Positions 1 to 11,340 of a stretch of DNA of 64,000 nucleotides are shown here, one piece after another. Source of the DNA: Perca fluviatilis (taxonomy: Eukaryota; Chordata; Actinopteri; Perciformes; Percidae); NCBI RefSeq assembly GCF_010015445.1, contig NC_053115.1, positions 10,259,024 through 10,323,023 of the forward strand, in the 5' to 3' direction. Under the pieces are notes generated by a model. That model saw only the letters and a program-made list of their open reading frames with translations, was not told the DNA's origin and did no database searches. The position numbers were made by a program, and so were the translations under genes. Position 1 is the stretch's first letter, and every line of letters begins with the position of its first letter.

Positions 1-1442
1 TGAGAGATGAGGTCAGAATGATGATATGGCCTTGAAATCAGAATATGGCAACTATATTAGCTCTTTTAGGGTTAAGCCTTCTCTAAGGCCCCTGTAGGGA
101 CTTAGAGTAGCAGATATTTTAATTGACCAGTCACTGAAATTGTTGGCTGTTCGTGCATCGTCATTTCAGGTCTTCTTTGGTTCCATTCATCACACAAGTG
201 TCTGCACTATTCGTTAGGTGCCATTATGTTCTTCATTTATGTACTTTGTCACTTACCGTGTCTTTAGTTAACAGAGGAGGGGATTTTTGTTTGCCAATTC
301 TGTCTGTGCTTAAATTACATGGGTTTCTTGTGTGTGCTTGAATAGTGACTGTCTCACTGCAATTTGACAGCAAAACATGACACTGTGCCAACCCATGAGA
401 CCCACTATTTTGCTATTATAGTGAACTTAAAAAAGTGCCTCACTTGCAGGTTTTCAAAAACAAAAACATTACGTAAAATATGTGCTGCAACCACTGTCCT
501 CCTAAAGGCAGTCCTTTGCATTTTCCCAACTCGCATGTATTTTCTCAACTGTCACCTGCAGACCAATGACACACCTCTTTGTATGACAAATCAATAGGGC
601 CAAAACCAAGAGTGGGTCAGTCATCCTTCCTTTTACATTCCCCCTAGTCACATATCCATAGATTCCTTAATTGTGCAGATCAAACTAACATTGAGGTCAC
701 TTTTTAAATAAATGCCATCTTGATTAAATGGCTTAATTTAATTCCATATCACTGAAATGTGGTATCCATGACAAGTAATCAATTGTGGGTACCCGAATGT
801 TCAACAGAAAATCATAAATTTTCCCCCACAACAAAAACAATTGCATATTTTATGCATAATCACCAAGGGAAACCAAATAGTTGTGTTTCATATTCCTTTA
901 TTCCTGGAGCTTTTCACCAGTGGAGTGTTTTGAATGCCCCGGAGAATTAAAATACATCTCCATTTCTAGAGCATCGGACTGGAAGAAGACTAGAGTCCAA
1001 TGTCCTTTATGTCTCCTGTCCAGCTCCACTCACTGCTGTCTACTCATCGCCTTCTTTTCCTTTTTTACTTTGTCCTAGGACAAAGGCCCACTCGCTTTTG
1101 TACATAATGTGAGGTTATTTATATTTCATTCCTGTCTGCTGCCTTGCTTATTATATTTTCTTCCCCACCCCCCCTTCTTTTTTGAAATAAAAAAGATGTA
1201 TAATGAACTGTATCGGGACCATTTTGAAATGTATTAAAGATGTTTTGTTTCGGGCCATTTTTAATTTGGTATAATTGTCTTAAGCAAATCCTATTTTTTA
1301 ATTTGCCAATGTTTGTTTCTAGTGTTTTCTTATTCAACATTTGAATATATGTATATATAATTATATATATATAATAAAATTATATATAATTATATAATGC
1401 CAAACGGCCTTTCTAAGCAAGATACTGTTCAAACCTAATAAA
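1..1442 (+). other. Candidate 3' UTR tail of an upstream gene
   Basis: No convincing coding exon is visible on either strand. The stretch is AT-rich, carries a TA-rich run at about 1345-1397, and ends with a canonical AATAAA at 1437-1442 followed by T/GT-rich sequence, as expected of a poly(A) site. An earlier AATAAA-like hexamer lies near 1186. In vertebrates PTPRA lies just upstream of GNRH2 in the same orientation, so this could be the tail of a ptpra-like gene. That identity is inference from known gene order, because no ptpra coding sequence is present here. Confidence 0.3.
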
Positions 1443-2029
1443 GAGCTTGACATTTTATCATTTGTATTTCTTATGTATTTAAATGGAATGATAAACACAG
1501 GAGCAGTTACATGACACCTTTCAGACAATGAGTGTCTTTGCTTGTTTCACTTTAGGACAACCAGATCATTACAGCTCAGTCTAGAATGAAGACTAATAAA
1601 TAATAAAATAATTGCCAATTGTTGTGTATGTACCTTATAGATATATGGGTTTTCAATCAGTGTTTAACCCTTCACCCCTGATCAGTTTTCACTAAATAAT
1701 GAATTACCTAGAATACATTTTAGGAAACATTACATTTACATTAGGGTATAACCCTATTGAATGAACCTGTTATTATTCAGGTTGGTGGGGTTTTGTAAAA
1801 GTAGTATACCAACTCAGCAACAATGTTGTGATATTTCTAATTATAGACAGAGGGATGAAAAGATATCCAGTATAATCCTAAATAATGTGATTACATCCGT
1901 TCAGTTTACTCGTCACAAGGACTAGTACTAAGCCAGTTGTATAATTTCTGCTGCATCTCTGGACGACTTTTCTATTGTTTGAAAAAAATAACCAACCTGA
2001 ACTCACAGAATTCCGTGAAATGAACACGA
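1443..2029. other. Intergenic, nothing recognised
   Basis: AT-rich sequence with no open frame that resembles a protein, no splice-flanked exon and no clear repeat structure. Confidence 0.4.
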
Positions 2030-2242
2030 CCCCTTATTTCAAAATCTGTGTCCGTTTCACAGAATTGCCGACAATTACGTGATGGGCCCACGGAAGAATT
2101 CCGTGAAATGAACACGGCCCCTTAGTTAAGGAAAAGGTTGTGGTGGGACAACGGGACGGTTGGGTTTAGGAAAACAACAACAGACGGTTAAGTTTCGGAA
2201 AACAATGACAGGACATGGGACAACAAGGGGACAGTTGAGTAG
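2030..2242. repeat. Interspersed repeat with internal direct repeats
   Basis: The phrase GAATTCCGTGAAATGAACAC occurs twice (about 2029 and 2095). It is followed by imperfect tandem copies of a GGGACRGTTGGGTTTAGG-like unit that resume near 2693 after the next repeat. This suggests one older repeat that was split by later insertions. The family is not named. Confidence 0.4.
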
Positions 2243-2695
2243 AGATGGTACCAGTATCGGTATCAGTATCGGTATCGGCTCCGATACTGCCTAAAACGCT
2301 GGTATCGGTATCGGAAAGTACTGGAGTTTATGCACTGATCCGATACCACGCAATTAAGACCTAAAGAAAATCTATGTTAAAGTAGTTTATTTCTTTAACG
2401 TTAGTTAGTTTAGTTCTTTTTCCGTCATAACTGACTGTCAAACTGGAGAATAAAAGAAAGTTCTGTGGCGTTCATTGTTTGTGTTTGTTCATGTTTTACA
2501 AAGAGTTTAACCTGAGCCAGACAGACAACAAAGATAGAAATCATATCACATCCATACAGGGATAGTAGTATACAGCTGTTAAAACATAATAAAATATATG
2601 ACACACTGGTATCGGATCGGTACTTGGTATCGGCCGATACGCAAGTTCAGGTATCGGAATCAGTATCGGGAAGCAAAAAATGGTATGGAACGGGA
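2243..2695. mobile_element. GTATCGG-rich non-autonomous element
   Basis: Both ends are built from short iterations of GGTATCGG/CCGATAC (2250-2340 and 2607-2670) around an AT-rich middle. That layout is typical of short non-autonomous DNA transposons in teleosts. It interrupts the repeat described at 2030-2242, whose GGGACAGTTG motif reappears on its right side. Ends are approximate and no target-site duplication was fixed. Confidence 0.4.
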
Positions 2696-2861
2696 CAGTT
2701 GCATTTAGTAAAACAAGAATGGGACACAATCCCCGGTCTCCTGGGTGAAAGTCCTGTGTTTGACCCATCCACCTCCTTACGCGGATTTTCGGGCTTTCAT
2801 ACTACTCGCTACCGTAGTCGCTCTTAATGCTACGTTATCTTCTCATTGACTTTACTTTGGC

Positions 2862-3389
2862 ATTGTTTTCCGGTAGATCGAGGCAAAGCTCTCGATCTAC
2901 CGGTCAGTTTTCGTTCCTACCCTCACCTATGGTCATGAAGGCTGGGTCATGACCGAAAGAACGAGATCCAGGGTACAAGCGGCCGAAATGGGTTTCCTCA
3001 GGAGGGTGGCTGGCGTCTCCCTTAGAGATGGGGTGAGAAGCTCAGTCATCCGTGAGGAGCTCGAGTAGACGCGCTGCTCCTTTGGCTGTTGAAAGGAGCC
3101 AGTTGAGGTTGTTCGGGCATCTGGTAAGGATGCCCCCTGGGCCTCCCCTAGGGAGGTGTTCCAGGCACGTCCAGCTGGGAGGAGGCCTCGGGGAAGACCC
3201 AGGACTAGGTGGAGGGATTATATCTCCAACCTGGCCTGGGAACGCCTTGGGATTCCCCAGTCAGAGCTGGTTAATGTGGCTCGGGAAAGGGAAGTTTGGG
3301 TTCCCCTGCTGGAGCTGCTCCCCCCGCGACCCGACACCGGATAAGCAGACGAAGATGGATGGATGGATGGATGGATGGATTGTTTTCCG
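2862..3389 (+). mobile_element. 5'-truncated LINE 3' end with target-site duplication
   Basis: The core 2873-3378 reads as the degenerate C-terminal end of a non-LTR retrotransposon ORF (motifs GRPRTRWRDYISNLAWERLG and VAREREVWVPLLELLPPRPD) followed by a short 3' end and a (GGAT)n tail at about 3355-3378. It is flanked by an 11-bp direct repeat, ATTGTTTTCCG, at 2862-2872 and 3379-3389, which is the target-site duplication of the insertion. The ORF has stops, so the copy is dead. At the truncated 5' side there is an inverted repeat CCGGTAGATCGAG (2870-2882) / CTCGATCTACCGG (2891-2903). Clade (L2/Rex-like) is not certain. Confidence 0.75.
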
Positions 3390-4062
3390 TGGTGGCCACA
3401 CGGAATTTTCACACATTCCGTGCCACCAATGCGCTGTGAGACCAGGCTGAAATAACCCTGGTGATGACATCATCAGGATCAGCTTGAGACTTAAATGATT
3501 TAAGACAAAGCCTGAAGAACTGAGCATTTAGGAGGTTGAAAGAAAAAAAGATGGTTTCAAGTTGCATTAAGGGAAATGTAGGATCCAGGGATTTTGGAGC
3601 TTGACTCATACTGGAAACTCAAAGTCTGGAAATCCTGGCATTTGCTACTGCGATTTTGACCATCCTGTTTTTATTCTGTCTCTTGTGAGTCCCTAAACTT
3701 TAAGTTTAAGTGACTTTTAACTTGAAGTGCAATGGTGAATCACTGTGTACCCTTTTAAGATGGAATGATTGAGGATCAGGAAAACGCTGATCCACGGGTT
3801 TCTTTCATACATTAATACACAATTTAGTGAGAAACCTTTTACTGTCAAGCTCAATCTGCAGAGGCCCGTGTGGAGGAAATCAAGAGAGGGTTAATTCGAC
3901 ATGCATACCAGCAAGAGATTCACACCAGTGTGTTTATCGGTTAAAAGCTTGAAGACATTTTCGTTGAATTAATGCTGTGAAATCTCAGGACAAAATACAA
4001 GGTGACAGGATGGTCAGACCTGATGTTAAACCTTCACGTGCTACACTATTAACAAGAAGAAG
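3390..4062. other. Intergenic, nothing recognised
   Basis: No gene or delimited repeat was recognised. A short imperfect palindrome around GATGACATCATC lies at 3461-3475 and recalls the palindrome at 28702-28753. Confidence 0.35.
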
Positions 4063-4305
4063 AAAAAAGTGCAGATAACAACCACCTATCAGTATATGCA
4101 ACATTTGTAAAAGTTCATTCACAGACTTCTGAAGGTAATTACTCTTGCTTCACATTGACAGGTGGTCATGTCTCATCGGTGACTCATCTTGGAGTCATCT
4201 CGCTTCGACCAATCAGTGGCACCAAACAGCCCCGTGTCACAACGCTCAAGCTGGCAGTTAAACTGAGTCAACAGCAACATGTCACACTGTCAGTCACTTC
4301 CTGAG
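4063..4305 (+). pseudogene. Immunoglobulin-like domain relic
   Basis: One open frame from about 4063 to the TGA at 4303-4305 encodes a stretch typical of the C-terminal half of an Ig fold: VKVHSQTSEGNYSCFTLTGG followed by VSSVTHLGVISL. The SEGNYSC segment is the usual D/E-x-G-x-Y-x-C pattern before the second disulphide cysteine, and a beta-strand-like G-strand follows. The first-cysteine and tryptophan half is missing, and the same frame is closed by a TAA just upstream (about 4047-4049). No splice acceptor is convincing. It is best read as a decayed exon of a fish Ig-superfamily receptor. A chance resemblance cannot be excluded. Confidence 0.35.
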
Positions 4306-4490
4306 TAAGAACTGGTTCTGCATCTAAAATACCTTTCCTCATCAGTGGCCTGGACAGGAATCCACTGTGTTTGTTCCCGTGTCATCAGATGCCCCTGTTT
4401 CCCCTGACACAGAAGGGTCAACAGGGTTGAAGGGAGGATGTGGTGGGTCACTGTGGTCGAAACAGGTGCAAAAAAAGAGGAAATTGGATC

Positions 4491-4815
4491 TAGGGCTGTG
4501 CAATTAATCGGAATTTAATCATGATAATGATTTCGGGTCCCAATGATCACAAAAACAGAATAATCGAGAAAAACAATTATTTAGCTCATTGTGTTTTGCA
4601 AGTAAACTATTATTTTCTCTTGTGTTCTGAATGAAAAAATTAAGTTTCAATAGGAAAAGTATTAAGGCAAATTTCACAGTTGTGTGTGTGTGTGTTTTTT
4701 TATTGTTATTTATTTAACTTTTTCCACAGTTTTTTAAGTTCAATAATTGCAACATCTTTCCAGAAGTCAACGAGTAATCGTGTTAAATAATCGTGATTTC
4801 AATATTGACCGAAAT
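4491..4815. mobile_element. Short hAT-like MITE, family A copy 1
   Basis: Begins TAGGGCTGTGCAAT, with repeated AATCG/CGATT words at both ends. It shares internal phrases (TGTTTTGCAAG, GTGTTCTGAATG, AAAAGTATTAAGG, GCAACATCTTTCC) with the copy at 62793-63070. Two diverged copies in one window show it is an interspersed family. The right end is not fixed and it contains a short (TG)n run near 4682-4696. Confidence 0.55.
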
Positions 4816-5349
4816 AATCGTCATTGCTTTTTTCCATAATTGAGCAGAACTGGATCTATTGAGTTTTACATTCTGACAAGCACCTACTTTGATCTGAGCG
4901 ATACGGTGAAATACTATCAGATGTACATAAATGTCGTCAGGGCTCAGACTATAGAAGCCAGAAACTAGGCTATTACACCCCAGCACACATTTTCAGGAGT
5001 TATCTGTAAGTGGACATTTTCCATATTTTACTTTCTTAAGTCTGTGCTTTAATGTACCTGAGAAATTGTGAATGGTCCCGTTTGTCATTATTCTTCTAAT
5101 TGAATGACTTAAATCTGTTATTCAGCCAGAGTGAGAGTATTTGGATGTGGATTAGGGGGATGTATGTGAGCAGATGAGCATCCCAGGGCTGTCAGTGCTG
5201 TTTGCAGGTGATAATTTGGATTGGCCATGTCTTCTGGCCCTCTTGTCCCCAGGGACCGTTCATTTCACCACTGGGAACAGAGGGACCAAAGGGGTCAGTG
5301 ATGGGCGGGGCAATTAGGGAATGATAATGGAAATGTGAGTTGGGAGGGG

Positions 5350-5488
5350 TACATATATTGAGGAGAAGGATGAGTTTGAAGACAATCTCTACAGTAATAC
5401 ACTTGTAAAACTGGGAGATACCTTTAGCAGAGTGAGCTTCTGGCAGGACGTCAACGGACACCTGTAGTGATAACGTTGTGAGACTAAG
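5350..5488 (+). promoter_or_regulatory. gnrh2: gnrh2 core promoter and 5' UTR exon (candidate)
   Basis: A TATA-like ACATATATTG lies at 5351-5360. About 25-30 bases further on the transcript could start, and a non-coding exon could end at the donor AAG|GTAAGG after 5488. GnRH genes characteristically carry a separate 5' UTR exon before the signal-peptide exon, which matches this layout and the acceptor at 6212-6213. The start site is inferred. Confidence 0.4.
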
Positions 5489-6224
5489 GTAAGGACGCTT
5501 ACTTACATTTCTACATAGTTTTACTGTACTCTGTCTGAAGTAGGCATTGGAAATATTAGAATAAATATGACAATGAATGTTGTTAGAGACCTGAAGATTT
5601 AAGATTTTAATAATTGAGATTTTAGTTCAGCAGTTTAACATTTGTCCTAAGAACTCCATGTATCTATAATTATCACAGCATAGCATTGGGGAAAACGGTC
5701 TATTTATTAAATCCCTGAAATGATAGCCCATGTAACAATGTTGTTCTAAATGCAATAATGTGTTTAGCTGATCTGTGGCAAGCAAGCATTTTACATTTTT
5801 ACTCGTCAAATGAGAGCAAAATGGAGAAGAAAAAAATTAAGCAAAAATGCAAACTTGCAGGAAAATAATTCAGTCTAAATGTTAAAACTCATAGCATTAT
5901 TATATCTTAGCCCAAGTATTTTGATATTATTGCAAAAATAATTAAAGCTTTGTGGTGACAGACCCAACTACTCTATTTACAGTATGGTCTAGTCTGTTGA
6001 GTTTTTATTGCAGGAAAAACTAAATCAAGGATGCCTTTTCAGTTCAATCTTTCTGCTACACAAAAACTATATTCCAAATTTAAATGAAGGAAAATATAAT
6101 ATGGTATTTAAACGCTTTGCAATTTGATTTGATTTTCTAAGTTAAATACCAAAGGATCAAAAATAATAGCTTCTTATAGTCAGAGCCAATCGAGTGTCCA
6201 TCTTTGCCTTCAGGTGAGAATACC

Positions 6225-7242
6225 ATGTGTGTGTCTCGACTGGTTTTGCTGCTTGGGCTGCTGCTATGTGTGGGGGCTCAGCTGTCCAACGCCCAGCACT
6301 GGTCCCATGGTTGGTACCCTGGAGGCAAGAGAGAGCTGGACTCTTTCGGCACGTCAGAGGTCAGGATCAGTGTTTGTGTGCCAGTTTTCTCATTCAGTGA
6401 ACATTTCCCGTTAAGGTTGAAGAGATTCTTCACCTCTTTACTATTCTCTCATATTCTGGATCTCACTCTCTTTGTTTCTTAGATTTCAGAGGAGATTAAG
6501 TTGTGTGAGGCAGGAGAATGCAGCTACTTGAGACCCCAGAGGAGGAGTATTCTGAGAAACATTATTGTAAGTGAACTAATGGTACCCTATCCAGTGCTGC
6601 ATGGATGCAGGTTGTATAAATAAAAGCAATTTGAGCTGCCTAATCTCAAGTCATCATCTCTAGTCTCATCTAAAAATTCATTTGTCGTCTGAACGTCTCC
6701 CAAAATAGCATTGTTATGCTATTAGTAAATCCTAGGTTTAGTGCCATACGATACCAATCATCACTATGGAAACACTGGTATAAGTGTCTTTTATAGAAAT
6801 GTAGTATTGTTGTTTCTTCTGGTTTTTATTTCTTAGTATATGTTTCTATTTCTTTTTAAGGTATGTTGTTCATGTCTGTGTCATTTGAATGGATCTTGAG
6901 TCTGGAATAAAAAGTTGATGATGATAATGTCCCACTGTAATCAAAGGGGCGTGTTAACCAGTTATGGTAGAGAGGTAATTAGCTGATCAATAGCTAATGT
7001 GTTATTTACCAAATATAAAATCCATGTCAATATAATTTCTTTGATCAACACATGATCAATGTTTTTCGTATATAAATTTGGAACAATATAATCAGATCAT
7101 CTTCTCTATAGCACAGGGAGTTTTGATATGTTTTGTCTTTACAAGAATGTGTCTTCACACATAATAAATAGTGTATCTGACTCTCATGTATCACTCTTCA
7201 CAGTTGGATGCTTTAGCCAGAGAGCTCCAGAAGAAAAAGTGA
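6225..7242 (+). CDS. gnrh2: Progonadoliberin-2 (GnRH-II precursor)
   Basis: Coding exons 6225-6359, 6483-6566 and 7204-7242 join in phase 0 to give 85 residues, the usual length for this family. Residues 1-23 are a leucine-rich signal peptide. Residues 24-33 are [10 protein letters not shown], the invariant chicken-II type GnRH decapeptide; Gly34 supplies the amide and Lys35-Arg36 is the cleavage site. Residues 37-85 are the GnRH-associated peptide, ending [12 protein letters not shown] before TGA. The hormone is processed in the secretory pathway and signals through GnRH receptors; in fish this form is made mainly in midbrain neurons. The acceptor before the ATG is at 6212-6213. The first coding donor is a weak GTCAGG, but the frame and protein ending GTSE|ISEEIKL support it. 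Identification is essentially certain. Confidence 0.97.
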
Positions 7243-7428
7243 CAGCTTTCCACTCTACACTGCTTTTCTACCTGGTGGCCCTTCTTCTTCAGTGTCCTTT
7301 TCTTGACGTGAAACAGCTTTATGTTGATCATCTGACCTCTTCTATTTGTTATGTTTGTCAGTAAAGTTGTTTTCCAACATACATTGATTTTTCCGTGGCA
7401 AACAAATGTTGACATTGTAATGTCCCAA

Positions 7429-7434
7429 AATAAA
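7429..7434 (+). terminator. gnrh2: gnrh2 poly(A) signal
   Basis: AATAAA, 187 bases after the stop codon, followed by T-rich sequence. It is the first canonical hexamer in the 3' UTR. Confidence 0.7.
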
Positions 7435-7801
7435 GTATCTATTTTGATATGAACTTTTTTCATTTTTTTATGTCCAAGATTGTCTATATGTGTACGGTAA
7501 AACATTTGTCGTTTATTAAATATAATATTAATTATTATTATTATATTTTGATAATTTTTCAATTAGTTTTTGCATGCTGGGGATACCTTAGGCTACATTA
7601 AATAAAACAAAATTTAAATACATATATTATCCCAGTGGTTTTATAGGATGTGTCTAGCAAATTATCATTTTGTGTGACATTTAAATTATACTTTTCTAAG
7701 GATTATCCCAGTGACTGTAAAAAGAAGATTATCCATAGATGTATAATACATCCATGCAGGCAGGATTTTCCTTCACAGCAAACACAGAGCCAACACCAAC
7801 G
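7435..7801. other. Short intergenic gap gnrh2-zmat1
   Basis: AT-rich spacer of under 400 bp. Two genes on the same strand are this close, so the zmat1 promoter must overlap the gnrh2 3' flank. No repeat or ORF was recognised. Confidence 0.45.
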
Positions 7802-7809
7802 TGACGTCA
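7802..7809. promoter_or_regulatory. CRE palindrome upstream of zmat1 start
   Basis: TGACGTCA is the full consensus cAMP response element (CREB/ATF site). It sits 31 bases before the zmat1 ATG, within the likely promoter or 5' UTR. A consensus CRE near a start site is common in housekeeping-type promoters. Function is inferred. Confidence 0.5.
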
Positions 7810-7839
7810 CTGCGCAAGAACCAAACCGTAGGGCAAAAC

Positions 7840-10800
7840 ATGGACGGCAAAAGTGTCTGTACTCCGCTGCTTGCGGAGTCAGACGCTCAAAATAACACTA
7901 CTAGTACCCCTAACGCGGCTTCTGTCACAGATGCTGACAAAGTAATAAACACTAAAATAGATAGTACCCAGGTTAAAGGTGAGTTTTGTCTAGAACGTGA
8001 AAATGCAGCCGTATGGTGTCCTCTAATGCCGAGCCAACGTTAGCTTTTTAGCTAACTGGCTAGCCAGCTCGACAATCGAGTGAGCTGATTTAGCTCCTTA
8101 GCTAAATGCGCTAATGTCAACTATATAACGTTAGCTGTAACCTTAGGAGTTTGGCTCACTGTTTTAAACCGGTTCGTGCGTACATGACTCGTAAAAGCTA
8201 TCGCCCACGAAATCCTTGGACCACACTAATAGTGAAACCATACAAAGTCAAGAGGTTGCTCGTCTTCCGAGGTCCGGAAATAGTTGGCCAGTTGCTAATT
8301 GTGTTGCGAACTAGTGTCTGCAAACTCAGCCCCAACCCAAGCAGCTAACGCCAGTCACATACTAGTGGTTAAGGTTAGCTAGCTGGTTGGGCAGCTAGCA
8401 TGTTTTGGTAGCGGAGGCCACCCAATAACTAGCTTTACCATTGGGTTTGGGTGACATTCCATTGGATCATCTCTCTGGCAACAGCTGGTAACTTAACTTG
8501 AATTAGTCAAAGCAATGGACTGCAATACACTAGCTATTGGCAAAATGTACAGTCTAGTTGTGTAAAAATATATAATTTCAGGTTAGTGGTGAGTTTGAAG
8601 GATCTCAGACTGACGTTAAAATGGCCATCTGTCCCGCACTTGGTGGTCTCGCTTACCAGTAGAATACTAAAACTCTCAAGATAAGGGTGTGAATAGAAAA
8701 AATCTCCTATTCAAACATATAACGTTGATATACAGTACCCACAATCTCTGTTCTCTTGATAACTGCTACTGTGATTATCATTTGGTAAGTACAGTATTTG
8801 AAATGTATTCGCAGACATGAATATTTCGGGCTGTAACGTTAGATATCAAAGTGTGCATTATTGTCCTCATGGCAGTGCTTAGTTTATTTGAGCTATATAT
8901 ATATATATTATACATAGATAGGCTACAGAGGGAAATGCTGTATTTTAGTGCATAATTGTTGTACTGCATTACATTGAAGAAAGTTCCAATTCTGCCATCA
9001 TACTAGTATTGGGACTCAAGATATTTTGAAAGTATTACATAGCTCTTTATTCCAGTGCCTTATTTTTCATAACCTCAGTTTCACACTAGATAGGGCTGCA
9101 ATGGTCATTTTCAGTGTTGATTAATATAACAGTAGTTTTTGATAATTGGTCAGTGATTTATTCAGTGAAAATTTATCAGAATCAAATATGTAATGTGCAA
9201 TTATATTGTGTATATAAAACAAAAGCGAGCACATCTTGCATTTGAGACAATAAAAAAATATTTTTTTTACTGAATAAATTAATATAAGGTAATTGATTTA
9301 AAATCAGTATTTTTTTATGACTGACTATTTGAGTAATCAAATTATTATTTCAGCTCTATTTACAAATTTTCAGTCGCCACCATTCATGTCCTATGATTAG
9401 CTCAATACAGCATATCGTGTCGAACCATACAAATTATGAAGATGTATTAAGGTATTAATAATTGGCAGCAAGCACGTAAACAAATTGAGTTTCACAGTTA
9501 CATCTCAGTTCCTGTTTATTGATTTCATTTTAATATAATATCTAAACATGAAAATTCACAAACAGCACAGTTTTGGAAAGATAGCCAGACTCATTGCCAA
9601 ATCGTTCCCCATACAGTTGAGCTATTGTGAATAATAAATGCAGAAGTGCAATGAAAAATGAATATTTATCAGACATTGACTAAGTACAATTAATTCACTC
9701 AAGCATGAAACCACGATTTTCTCCCATGTTAGCAATATGCTACAAGTGTGGTTTTGTTGTATCGAACTGTAGGAGATGAAGTGTTGAGTTGGAATAATAG
9801 TAGCAATTTTTATGGCAATTTAGGAATTTTAATTATTGGAAGGACCTAGTTTACTGCTGTGCCAAATAATCCTTTGATAAATATATGTGTATATATAATG
9901 TTATACAATGGATAACATCTTGCTTTAAATATGGTCTAAGGGGATGGGTGCATCTCTTTCTTGCTTTTGTCATGTGCAGAATTCCTGGCCTACAAATCTT
10001 TTTGAATGTTGAATGAGACCTTTCTCACATTCAGACAATGGAAATTGTAGGAATTAGCATTTCATTCTGCAGCTTTTAATTTTTCAAAAAGTAATTTGTC
10101 TTCATATTTTAAAATAAATAAGGCATAAAAGCACCAGTCTGATTTTTAAGTAGTTTAACAGTATGTTATCTAATATAGGTTTGCATTATATAGAACTGTG
10201 TAAGTGAACAATTAATTAATGAATAACTGTAATATAATATGTTGATTATATAGCCTGTTGTTTGTTCATCATGCTCAAATAATCTTCCATTCTGGCTCAA
10301 TTGTAACGGTGACAGTATATTCTGCCACACAGGAGACACGAGTGAAGAGGAGCTACTAAAGGCTCTCCTCACCGACGACTACTGCCATGTGTGTGAGGCT
10401 GTGCTGCTCTTTGAATCTCAGCGGCTGTCCCACTATGAGGTGTGTGCTACTTTCCAGGCATTAGTCATGGAATTGCGGTTCAGTTTTATTGCCCTCGCAA
10501 GGTCAGAGCCTTTGTAATAATGCCTTCCGTATCCCCAACTGCAGGGAAAAAAACACGCTCAGAGACTCAAGGTGTACATGCAGGCCAAGAGAGGCGAAAA
10601 GATGAACAAAGAGTCCACAGCACCCCAGGTTAGCACTCATTTAGACATTTTACACTTCACATGTCGGTGCAATCTTTAATCTGTAACATTAAACAATGAC
10701 AGATTAAACAATGACAGAAGAATCAACATCTATCTATAAATTGCAGGAACGTCTGTCTGTCTGTCTGTCTGTGTGTTATGCGCATATCTCTCGAACCTTT

Positions 10801-11309
10801 AGTTCGATGGATTTCAAACTTGACAGGTGTCTTGCTACGGGCACGAGTAACGGCAGTGCCAAATTTGACATTTGGATTAGAAATGCAAAAGCACAACCAG
10901 CTAGAGACAACAAGTGGCAGCGAGACGTATCTGTATACGTGTGTCCGTGTTTGGGGGGAAGGTAACCTGCACATCACACGCAGACGCCACATGCAGAACA
11001 CTTTACAACAGCGGGGGGGGGGACTCTTTTCCTGCAATTGTATTTAATTGCAGAACATAACGTAATCTCAGAGATTATTCCTTCACAGCGCTGTGCAATG
11101 CGAGAAAATTGAACCGGGCAGTTTTCATCAGACTCACCCCGGGTTAATTAAGTCTACTGCTACCTTACAACACTAATAACACCGTCGCCCCGTGAATCAA
11201 ATCCCCTACTTCACCGTTAACTGTCAAGCCACTAAACCTGCATGGAAATGAACACCTCTGCTGAAATGTTTAATTCGTTAACAATCATACTACACGAGAC
11301 ATCTCTCTC

Positions 11310-11340
<31 letters not shown>

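Noticed and set aside
153..597. Short plus-strand open frames at the start of the window
   Set aside because: No domain, no splice context and AT-rich composition; more consistent with 3' UTR.
7191..7562. 123-codon minus-strand frame over gnrh2 exon 4
   Set aside because: Antisense shadow of a certain gene; low-complexity Lys/Ile/Asn-rich translation.
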